Shown here piece after piece: positions 43,397-52,262 of a stretch of 64,000 nt of DNA. Below the pieces are notes generated by a model. The model searched no databases, had not been told where the DNA came from, and saw only the letters and a program-made list of their open reading frames with translations. Positions within the stretch are counted from its first letter, which is position 1, and every line of letters begins with the position of its first letter. Both the position numbers and the translations under genes were made by a program. Location: the NCBI GenBank assembly GCA_911728435.2, contig OU452209.1, positions 13,932,869 through 13,996,868 on the forward strand, given 5' to 3'. Origin of the DNA: Apoderus coryli (lineage: Eukaryota > Arthropoda > Insecta > Coleoptera > Attelabidae).

Positions 43397-45145
43397 TATG
43401 TAGAAAGTAGAAATTATTCAGCTGATATTTTCTTTTTTTTCATGAAACTAAAATAGCCTCCATACATATTATATATTACCTATACGGGGTGTCCAGAAAT
43501 TATTGGACCAAACTAAAGCCACAAATTCTAGAGTGGATTTCATGGCAAGTCAAACTTCTAATTCGAAATTGCGTCCGAAAGGAAGGTCTTGAAAGATGGC
43601 GGCTTAGCATAGGTTTTTTAAAGGTATCGCGCCTTTATCATTGCAGTGAAATGTGACATACTTATTTCTCTATAGAGAAGCATTTGTCAGCCATACACTG
43701 CTGAATTAAATGGCAACCATAGGCGCCCAAACGGGGTGACTTTTTTTTTACTAATTTTTCGAGAATTCTGACATCAAGTTTATGAGAAAATAGGTTTTCT
43801 ACATCTATATAACAGTCCGTAGAAGAAAATCTTTTAAAGGAAGTTGAAGAAATCCCTATGAAATTAGCGTAAGACGATTGGCTGCAATGTATCCTTAACT
43901 TTCAAAATCTTCTATTTGGAATATCTTGCATAAAGATATTATATTTGTATTCTTTGTAAGAAATAAAAGTTACTTTCATGAGGATTTTGTAATTTAGAGA
44001 GAAAAGCACAGCACACATGGATAATACAGTCTTGACTTCTCTTTGTTGCCAAATATCAAGTAGAAATTGCGTGATCAACGATTTTTCTTTGAGAGGAGCC
44101 ACAGATGCAAAAAAAAATAATGAAATGTATTAAATAATCTCTAAAAATTCTCCTGTGAGCTGAGAAGTAGGAACTGATCCGACGTGCCTCCACTCATATT
44201 AAACGAATTTATACCGCATTCTAATTTTATTATAATCTGGTGTGAATACGTTAACTTTTGCGGTTTTATAATGAGAAAATCCCAGTATTAAAACTGCAGC
44301 TTTAGATTAGAAATCTCATTGTAAGAGGCGCATACATAAAATGGAGCTTTACGGTTTTACTCTATTTGTACGCTGTTGAAATTTGTATGAAATTCATTCT
44401 TTTTTTTTGCATTTTCTTTATTAAACAATTTAATATATGAAGAAGAATTAAAGAGCATTTCCTTTACTTAAATAAAAATTATAATTTTTTAAAAACCGCT
44501 AAAGCATTTGTCACTGGTCGTTTGGTGATGGAAAAAGCTTAACTTTTTTGGTTGCAATTTTCTTGTTAAGCTGTTGTCGCACAATCTTAACCCTTTGTCT
44601 TCTAAAGGTACTTATAAATAATTTAATGCCTCGAATTTATAATACCCGCAAATACCAAAACAAAAATGAAACTAAAAATAATACTAATGATAAACACATT
44701 TTTAATAAATAAGATGACAAATACAATTTTAACTACTTAAATGATATCATGATATTGTGAGAAACAATTGTTTTTTCGTTTACACAAAGGAATACTCGAC
44801 AAGTGGAACGTGTTGAATATGGTTTAAACTGTACTCCTTGGGCAATGCACATTTCGTGGAGTTTTTATTTGTGTTTTTTCAAAATCTGTCAGGTTCAGGC
44901 TCAGGTTCACACTGTTGCTTTTCTTCGTTTAGATCTAGAAGTTCTTGCTGGACTTCTTGATTTAGTTCTCATAGCAACAGTGCTATAGATCCGTTTGTCA
45001 CACTATATTTGGTCTCATCTGCCCCGTTGGACACGGCCAATTTTTCAAAATTCTCCTATATCAATTTAGTGGGACAGCCTGCAACCATATGTTTATTATA
45101 TTTGCGAATTATGGTAAAATAATAATAAGCCATGACATCCTGAAT
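43397..45145. other. No gene recognised; transposon-end-like sequence at about 43482
   Basis: TACGGGGTGTCCAGAAATTA at about 43480 followed, 130 bp later, by AAAGATGGCGGCTTAG looks like the left part of a TA-flanked short element, with no right end seen. The rest is AT-rich and without coding similarity. Confidence 0.4.
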
Positions 45146-45149
45146 ATAT

Positions 45150-46038
45150 TTGATTGAATTGTTTAACAAAATATCCTTAAATCCTGACAAGTGCAAAATG
45201 TCTGTGGTGGCTTTTGAATATGCAATTGAAAATGCTATTCTGGGTCGGTGTGAAACTTTAAAGGATCTGGGAGTCACTTTTGACAAGTCTCTGTTTTTTG
45301 CTGATCATATAACAAATATTGTGAAAGATGCATATAAAATGTATGGTTTTATCGTGAGAAATTCTGGATATTTCCAGGACTGTGGTACGTTGCGGATTCT
45401 TTATTATGCTTATGTGCGATCCAAGTTGGAGTACTGTTGTCCAGTGTGGTTTCCTTACTATGGGTATTATATTACCATGAGAGAGTGCAGCGGAAATTTC
45501 TTAAATATCTTTGTTTTAGTGGATGGAGTGTACCCACAACAGGGTATGCAATACCAGTATTTTATTGAATGCTTCGATATTAAGAGTCTGGAATTAAGAA
45601 GGGTGCAGCAATTTTTACGATTTTTGTATTGTCTATTCAGTGGTAGAGTGAACTGTGACAGTATTTTGATATGTTTCCATTTCTGGGTTCCGCGATTGAA
45701 TTCTAGAAGTGATATGACATTCTATACACCTCAAGCGAGAACTAACCTACTGCTGAAATCGCCAATTTATAATATGTGTAATTTATTTAACCAAATAAGT
45801 GAAAACTGCGATCTATTTTTTAGCTCACTGCATGCGATACTTATAGAATCTGAACAACGATTTTCATTGTAATCTGTATTTTTTCAGATGTAATGCCACT
45901 GTTTCTGTCTCATTTATGTTTCATGTATGTTATGTAATACATATTTATTTCTATATCTCTTATGTTAATATTAGTTCTTAAGATTGCTCTGTAAATGTAA
46001 TTTTCTGTTGAGCAATAAAGCCATTATTATTATTATTT
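45150..46038 (+). pseudogene. LINE reverse-transcriptase C-terminal region with ATT tail
   Basis: A 240-codon frame begins within the post-palm region (NKISLNPDKCKMSVV). It continues as CETLKDLGVTFDKSLFFADH, MYGFIVRNSGYFQDCGTLRI, LYYAYVRSKLEYCCPVWFPY, VDGVYPQQGMQYQYFIECFD, WVPRLNSRSDMTFYTPQART and NLLLKSPIYNMCNLF. It matches block by block the intact ORF2 at 52.3-55.1 kb, so this is a diverged relative. Between about 45475 and 45520 two compensating frameshifts replace the expected ERVQRKFLKYLCF block. The 3' UTR ends GAGCAATAAAGCC followed by an ATT repeat at 46022-46038, nearly the tail of the 55.3-kb copy. 5'-truncated and inactive. Confidence 0.85.
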
Positions 46039-46089
46039 TCACGCGGTAAAAGAAACCATTTGCTGAAGCGGCCTGTCTCCAGCGGTGTT

Positions 46090-46728
46090 AAAAAAAAACA
46101 AGGAAATCAAAATCATTAAAAATGTTATTTTTGATATACCCTGTATAGTTATCGTAAAATTCGTACTCGAAATTGTAGTTTTGACACAAGCAGACGTTTT
46201 TATAAAGAATGACTTTTTCTTCTAAATTTCAAAATAAAAAGGTTTTTGCTCTTCCACACATTGGATAGAGTTTGGAAAAAGAAAAACTTTTTTATTTGTA
46301 GGTTTAGAAGAAAAAGTAATTCTTTATAAACACGTCTGCTTGTGTCAAAACTATAAATTCAAATACCAAATTTACGATTACTATACAGGGTATATCAAAA
46401 ATAATATTTTTAATGATTTTGATTTCTTGTTTTTTTAATTTTGTTATTTTAAAAGTAGCTATGAAATTAACCATTTTGAGACAAAAGTTTATTAGTGTTT
46501 TTTGCACAATTGGTGTAACAAATCACGATTTTGAAAATATTTTCATAAAATTAAAAAAAAAAACAAAAAAGTCATTATAAATGATATACCCTGTATAGTA
46601 ATCGTAAATTTGGTATTTGAAATTGTGGTTTCGACACAAGCAGACGTTTTTATAAAGAATGCCTTTTTCTTCTAAATCTACAAATAAAAAAGTTTTTTCT
46701 CTTCCAAACTCTGTCCGTGGACACATTG
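46090..46728. mobile_element. Second locus of the fold-back family: half copy joined to a full copy
   Basis: A right half-copy (46090-46263, containing GATATACCCTGTATAG) ends in ACACATTG and is followed directly by a complete copy (46264-46728) beginning GATAGAGTTTGG. The complete copy has inverted outer arms and, at the centre, a TA-flanked inner element, 46386-46593 (CAGGGTATATC...GATATACCCTG). The junction ACACATTGGATAGAGTTTGG is the same as at 18735-18755. Confidence 0.8.
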
Positions 46729-47487
46729 TACTCGTATACTGAACCAACAAACAAAATAATACGAAACCTTTCAAAAATCCGTAATCAAATCACCACAAAA
46801 CGTATGCAATTAACTTATTTAAATATTTCAAATTAGTTTAATTTTGCGGGTAATTTAAAATGTCGTTAGAAACTTTGTTGAGTACAAAAATAATAATTTC
46901 AAAATTTATTATTCAAAATTATACGTCAACTGGCAGGTATTTATACAATTTCATTATAATATACACTAATAAATTTCCCCTAAAATACTGAAGCAAACTA
47001 TTATGTTATGTGTCACAAAATACCACACAGGACATCTTTATACACGAAGACAAGGTTTATTAATAAAAGCGAATGCGGTAGCACGCAAAGCAAAGATTTA
47101 TCTAGTGTAAACACTTGAAGATCCTATCTGGATTGACTGAGTGCCAAAAAAAGCGCTCATTTTAGAGATTTATACAATGCAGGTCATAATATGCGTAAGG
47201 ATCAATATTGCCTTATGTTAAAGACGTTTTGTCAAATCTCCTTCCAGGATGTTAGCAGGAAAATTTAAAGGTAGATCCTAAGCACCCGCTTGAGATTTTT
47301 CATGCAGAAATCCAACTTTTTTTTAATCATATTCTTTTCTGAAAAAGCCACAAACTATTTTTTTTAATCTTCTGTAATATTACTTGTTAAAGCTGATGAT
47401 GAATTTTTGCTCGAGACTACAGCTGATAAACCGTTAGTAATTACTGAGCTTTTAATGATGTCAGCTTCAGTACTGGTTTCAGGTTCA
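46729..47487. other. No gene recognised
   Basis: AT-rich DNA without recognisable features. Confidence 0.45.
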
Positions 47488-47790
47488 TCATGTGCTTTTA
47501 ATAAATGGTATGTTGTGGTCGAAGCAGGCAAACCGTTCGAGGGTTTTTGATGTAAGTTGATGATTGCAATTCAAATTTTTTTTAGCTACGCTGTTATTTA
47601 TTGAGTCTTTCACGTAGCCTTTTGCTACGGTAGCTGATTTCCATCCACCGTGCCTTTTCAGTGACAATATATCAGCTCCTGAATCGGCAAGAAGTGTGGC
47701 AGATGCCCTTCTGAACGAATTTCCAGGATATTCTTTGAAATTTGGTTGGTTTAAATAAAAAGCTAGGAAAAAGGAATTGCACCAATTGTA
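47488..47790 (-). pseudogene. Tyrosine recombinase C-terminal fragment (Crypton-like)
   Basis: The minus-strand frame reads YPGNSFRRASATLLADSGAD, ILSLKRHGGWKSATVAKGYV and KDSINNS. Tyrosine recombinases end with H-x-x-R, then H/W, then the nucleophilic Tyr. Here N-S-F-R stands for H-x-x-R (His to Asn), RHGGW supplies the second His and Trp, and AKGYV the Tyr. This C-terminal pattern is typical of eukaryotic Crypton/DIRS-type recombinases. The first catalytic Arg and most of the domain are not visible, and upstream sequence (to 47904) is open but unassigned. It is best read as a fragment of a recombinase-bearing mobile element. Confidence 0.6.
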
Positions 47791-47814
47791 AGAAAACGTA
47801 TTGGACAAAAATTT

Positions 47815-48090
47815 AAACAAATTGGTGACGAAGGTAGGGACTTCATTAGGAAAATTGTGTCTAGTTTTGATATGGTTCGAAAAAAACCTAAAAACTACGG
47901 ACAATATAATTACAATTATTGCTTGTCCACACTCGGGAAATACTGCGGATTTAAATATGAAAAATTGATGGAATCAAGAAGGATAGAAGAATTGCGGAAA
48001 GAATCAGATCCGTTGATATTATCTGCTAAAAATATAAGCGATTCGTCTGCAGATTATCATGAAGATATGAATGCTCAATTACCTATTTGA
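47815..48090 (+). CDS. Unassigned short open frame
   Basis: The frame reads GDEGRDFIRKIVSSFDMVRK, KPKNYGQYNYNYCLSTLGKY, ESRRIEELRKESDPLILSAK and SSADYHEDMNAQLPI*. Its composition looks protein-like (balanced charge, helix-prone) rather than random, but I recognise no family. It is divergent from the recombinase fragment on the other strand, with the 5' ends overlapping. It may be a remnant of another element. Confidence 0.3.
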   Translation, partial: KQIGDEGRDFIRKIVSSFDMVRKKPKNYGQYNYNYCLSTLGKYCGFKYEKLMESRRIEELRKESDPLILSAKNISDSSADYHEDMNAQLPI

Positions 48091-48586
48091 AAAATGAAAA
48101 GCTCTTTTGCAAAACACATGACCATGGCTTTTAGCAAACACTGTACGATATGACATTTATTTTTTGCTCTTTATTTCCATGTTCAAATATTTAAAATCGC
48201 GCCCGTTAAAACATGATTATAATAAATCTTCAGATAGCTACTACTTCAGTATTCGGTAACAAGGAATGTTATAAATAACTTCGGTAACAAGAACTTTAGA
48301 ATAGGGAGGGATTTTAGACAAACGGGTGGTAAAGGAGAATGGTGAACGCCTATGGAAAATTAATCAGCACAAGAAGACGGCAAAGTATCCAAACTATTAC
48401 GGAAATGTGCGATGTCATTACGTGGAATGGATTTTCTGGTTTTTGAGCCGATCGTTATTAGCGGTTGTATGACCAAACAGTTGGACTGTAATAGGTTGAA
48501 GGAATTACGAGGATAGTCGTGTTAGTTGTACAAACTGTGTCATAAAATCCTCCATTAATCATTTTGTTCCCAATATTAGATTAGAC

Positions 48587-48770
48587 TAGATTATTAAATG
48601 CAGTATAGCTTCAGCAAAAAGATTTCCAAGTATCACGAAAACCCACCAGATAGTTTGCAGGCAAAATTTTGTTTTCCGCAATGATGTACCCCGACAAATT
48701 CTCAGTGCTATGGAGAATAGAGCCTAGATGGTTGAGTTTTGACAACGATCTAAGAGCAGCTGCTCCAAAG
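48587..48770 (+). repeat. Direct repeat, left copy (about 185 bp)
   Basis: It starts at about TATTAAATGCAGTATAGC and ends at GCAGCTGCTC. The right copy at 49922-50103 matches over the whole length with scattered substitutions. Together they flank the 170-bp tandem array like long direct repeats. Confidence 0.8.
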
Positions 48771-49004
48771 GCTGTCTTCAACTGGGTAAACATTGATGAT
48801 ATTAGCAAACGCATGGTGAAAGATCGACATGGGTCATATAAGATTCAAGCATTATAGGAGATTTCAAAGATGTCAATTCAAACAGAAGTCTTTTTCCAGT
48901 TTACCCGTAATATGGATATTTCGAAGAATCCTTCGGAAACGTCAATTTTCTTTTCGAGGAAGACAGCTTATGAAAAATTTGAATTTTTGTAATACACAGT
49001 GAAA

Positions 49005-49850
49005 TGAAATTTACGCAGGACAATGATATTATGAAGGGCTATTTGCATGCCAAACGACATTCTTCTGAACGGTCATTAAGAATAGTTTCTTAGGTCTTTA
49101 TTAGGTCCTGTATAATAGCGTCGTATACCAAACCAAGGCACCAAAAAGTTGAAACCTGTTTTCTTAATAATGGGGTCGTGAAATTTACGCAGGACAATGA
49201 TATTATGAAGGGCTATCTGCATGCCAAACGACATGCGCAGCCAGTGTCATTGAGGATAGTTTCTTAGGGCTTGAATGATAGCGTTCTATAGTCCAATACC
49301 GAGCAAAAGCATCAAAAAATTGAAATTTTTTCCGTGCCTGAAGGGTTGTGAAATTTAGACAGGACAATGATATTATGAAGGTCTATCTGCATGCCAAACG
49401 ACATGCGCAGGCAGTCTCATTAAGGATAGTTTCTTAGGGCTTGAATGAGAGCGTTCTATAGTCCAATACCGAGCAAAAGCATCAACAAATTTAAATTTTT
49501 TCCGTGCCTGAAGGGTTGTGAAATTTAGACAGGAAAATGATATTATGAAGGGCTATTTGCATGCCAAACGACATGCGGAGGATTCCTCATTAAGGATAGT
49601 TTCTTAGGTCTTGATTAGGTCCTGTATGACAGCGTCCTATACAAAACAAAGGCCCCAAAAAATTTAAATCTGTTTTCCTAAATGGAGTCGTGAAATTTAC
49701 GCAGGACAATGATATTATGAAGGGATATTTTCATGCCAAACGACATACGGCTAAACGGTCATTAAGGATAATTTTAGGTCTTGATTAGGTCCAGTATGAT
49801 AGCGTCCTATACCACACCAAGGCCCCAAAAACACTGTACATTCAAAAAAA
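49005..49850 (+). repeat. Five-unit tandem repeat (about 170 bp) in two subtypes
   Basis: Units start with TGAAATTTA[CG]..CAGGA at 49005, 49179, 49349, 49519 and 49691 (periods 174, 170, 170, 172). All share GATATTATGAAGG and CATGCCAAACGACAT. Units 1, 4 and 5 carry a TTAGGTCCTGTAT-type second half. Units 2 and 3 instead carry TTGAATGA[TG]AGCGTTCTAT and CGTGCCTGAAGGGTTG. No protein is encoded. This is satellite-like DNA, possibly internal to a larger element. Confidence 0.85.
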
Positions 49851-49921
49851 AAAGTAGCTCACTGTACATTCTACAATGACCGAAGGTGCTCAGTACATTC
49901 AGAAGGTTGGCACCCACTGGA

Positions 49922-50103
49922 CTAGGTTATTAAATGCAGTATAGCTTCAGCAAAAAGATTTCCAAGTATCATGAAAATCCTACAGATAGTTTGCAGGCAA
50001 AATCTTGTTTTCCGCAATGATGGACCCCTACAAATTCTCAGTGATATGGAGAATAGAGCCTAGATGGTTGAGTTTTAACGACGATCTAAGAGGAGCTGCT
50101 CAC
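49922..50103 (+). repeat. Direct repeat, right copy (about 180 bp)
   Basis: It matches 48587-48770 from TATTAAATGCAGTATAGC to GAGCTGCTC and is then cut off by a mariner fragment beginning at about 50100. Confidence 0.8.
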
Positions 50104-50295
50104 CCACCCACCGTAGTCTCCAGATTTAACCTCCAGCGACTTTTTCCGGTTTCCAGAAGTCCAATGATGAAGTAATTGCTGAAACTGAGCCCTATTTTGA
50201 CGAGAAAGTGAAATCGTACTCTAAAACTGGTATCGAAAAGTTAGAAAATCGCTATACTCGTTGTACTGCCCTCAAAGGCAGTTATGTTGAATAAT
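50095..50295 (+). pseudogene. mariner (irritans-like) transposase C-terminal fragment
   Basis: The first block, SPDLTSSDFFRFPE, corresponds to the SPDLAPSD motif whose last Asp is the third catalytic residue. After a frameshift, SNDEVIAETEPYFDEKVKSY, SKTGIEKLENRYTRC and ALKGSYVE* follow, the usual C-terminus of irritans-type mariners. Only about 65 codons remain. It is a different mariner lineage from the 5.3-kb and 42.5-kb copies. Confidence 0.75.
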
Positions 50296-51040
50296 AAAAT
50301 CGAGTTTTGTCAAAATTTTGTTTTTTTCTTTCTTATCCGACGGGCTTATTTATATAAGAGAGGTGACTTGGAAATATGAAAGAAATCATAAAGCATAATC
50401 TAAATCTAAAATGTCTCAGCAAAACTTCGATACATCCCTGATTACTCCCGCTGTGTATTATTTATCATACGAAAACCCTTTCCTTCCTTTCCCGAGTACG
50501 TCCCTCACTGTCGTATAGTATTTAAATGCGAACATTTCCTTGGGTTGAGAACTGTGTCTAGCCGGGAAGAGAAATGTGAGTGAAACAGACGTCATCTCTG
50601 ATACTTTTTGCTATACGAAAATCTGGCTCCAGAAACTCCATTTCCTGCTAATAATGTTAGTGTCGTTTCTCATCTCGAGTAAATGGTGCTTATCTGAGAT
50701 GAATGTCCGTCGGTGGGGACAGAATAGGAAAACAGCTAAACAAAAAATGTTTTATTCTAAAGGTACGTGCACATACAACGGTAGCGGAGGGACGGAACAG
50801 TCGGCGTCGGCGATGCTCTACGGATTTTTCACTAAATTATCACACATAACATTGTGATACGCCACTGCCGAGGCGCTCTATCAGATTTTGAAGAGTGCCA
50901 TTTTAATACAACGCCATAAGAGAGAGAAAAGTTTGATTTCGTTGCACGCATTGAATGTGTTTTTAAAGTATTGAACAATGAAATGTTTTGTCTATATTTG
51001 CTAAATAGTCTAAGGTATGAATACCGAATACTTGCTCTTT
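50296..51040. other. No gene recognised
   Basis: Sequence upstream of the LINE at 51-55 kb. It includes an open frame at 50576-50857 that resembles nothing I know and may be chance. Confidence 0.4.
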
Positions 51041-51374
51041 CTGATCAGCGTCATTAGTGCGCAAATTTATATATACGGTCCTGGTTGATCGAAATATACA
51101 GTTTTAGTTGTGTGCTCTTACTAATTTTAAAATATCTGTTTTATATTAAGAAGTTAATTGGAGAATTTTTGTTGAGCTGTGTAATTTGTGATTTCGAACA
51201 GTTTTTATCCTGTTTTATTAAGTTGTACGTTTTGTCGTGTCTGATTCCGTGTTTTTTTTAATTGATTTATCAATAATATTTAATATTTCCAACAGAAATT
51301 CTATAAAAACGTTAATATATAGAATACAGAGTGTTAGTGACTGGTACCTACATTGAACAGTACCGTAGTAAGGA

Positions 51375-52262
51375 ATGATCATGGCGATTTCTGAAGATGT
51401 TTCGAATCGTGACATTTATAATTTGCTTAAGCAGGTACTTGAAAAAAGTAATGAGATTCAACGTGACCATTTGCAGTTGAGGCAGGATATTAAGGACGAG
51501 CTTGAATCAATACGGTCTGATGTGATTGATGGCATGAATGTTCTCCGTCAAGAATTTGTTGAGTTACAAGAACAAAATTGTAAGCTTCTAACCAGAGTCC
51601 AGCATATGGAAAGAAATTTGCGTAAGTACAACTTAATACTATATGGAATATCAGAAGATAATACGAGTGATGACCTTTCCAAAGTACTTAATACTTTTAA
51701 TAAAACTCTAAGTATAGCAAGCAGTACAAATGATTTTAGAGACATTCGTCGAATTGGAAAGGATGTAAGTTCTAAAAGGCATCGCCCAATCGTAGTGGAG
51801 TTTGTCAACTATCAGTTTCGCTCTAATATTCTTAAAAATGCTCACAAATTAAAAGGATCTGGTATATTTATTGCGAAAGACTATATCCCTGAGGATTACC
51901 AAAAGCAAAAGATATTACGAGAGCATTTAGGTAAAGCTAAAGAAAACGGCAGAACTGCCAGAATTAATAATAATACTTTGATTGTTGACGGTACTCGTTA
52001 CACACCTGAAGACCTACAAGGGTGTCAATTTGATTCAATTAAAACGATTGACACAATTGTTTCAAGCAAGAATACCGCGAGTCAAGTTGAAAGAAGTGAG
52101 TCAGTTCCTGAAGCGAGTTCTTATGCATCATGTTCTACAAATAATAAAATGTTTGGCGTTGCTGTTTCTAATGATAGAAAAAGAAAACAATTGTGTGAGT
52201 TAAATGATGTGTTTCCTAAACGCACCACAAGAAGTCAGTCACAGTCTGATCATTTAAACTGA
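51375..52262 (+). CDS. LINE ORF1 protein (coiled coil and RRM-like domain)
   Basis: The protein has 295 residues. ORF1 proteins of this class bind the element RNA and act as nucleic-acid chaperones. Residues about 10-85 are rich in charged and leucine residues at heptad-like spacing (IYNLLKQVLEKSNEIQRDHL and VLRQEFVELQEQNCKLLTRV), predicting a coiled coil. LRKYNLILYGISEDNTSDDL, RDIRRIGKDVSSKRHRPIVV and EFVNYQFRSNILKNAHKLKG follow the L1/CR1-type RRM-like domain. The segment ILREHLGKAKENGRTARINN and NNTLIVDGTRYTPEDL is the C-terminal domain. No CCHC knuckle is present. The basic end (KRKQLCELNDVFPKRTTRSQ) reads to the TGA at 52260. Two in-frame ATGs (51375, 51381) are possible starts, the second in the better context. 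The last two codons form part of a slippery heptamer. Confidence 0.85.
   Translation: MIMAISEDVSNRDIYNLLKQVLEKSNEIQRDHLQLRQDIKDELESIRSDVIDGMNVLRQEFVELQEQNCKLLTRVQHMERNLRKYNLILYGISEDNTSDDLSKVLNTFNKTLSIASSTNDFRDIRRIGKDVSSKRHRPIVVEFVNYQFRSNILKNAHKLKGSGIFIAKDYIPEDYQKQKILREHLGKAKENGRTARINNNTLIVDGTRYTPEDLQGCQFDSIKTIDTIVSSKNTASQVERSESVPEASSYASCSTNNKMFGVAVSNDRKRKQLCELNDVFPKRTTRSQSQSDHLN

Noticed and set aside
49005..49850. CRISPR-like array
   Set aside because: Units are about 170 bp and continuous, without short repeats separated by unique spacers, in a eukaryotic context.
50576..50857. 93-codon + strand frame upstream of the LINE as a possible extra ORF
   Set aside because: No recognisable motif, weak start context and separated from ORF1 by about 500 bp of stop-rich sequence.
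51045..51085. Internal LINE promoter with initiator TCATTAG and downstream element GGTCCT
   Set aside because: GGTCCT begins at +25 instead of the expected +28, and the initiator deviates from consensus, so I only used the site as a tentative 5' boundary.
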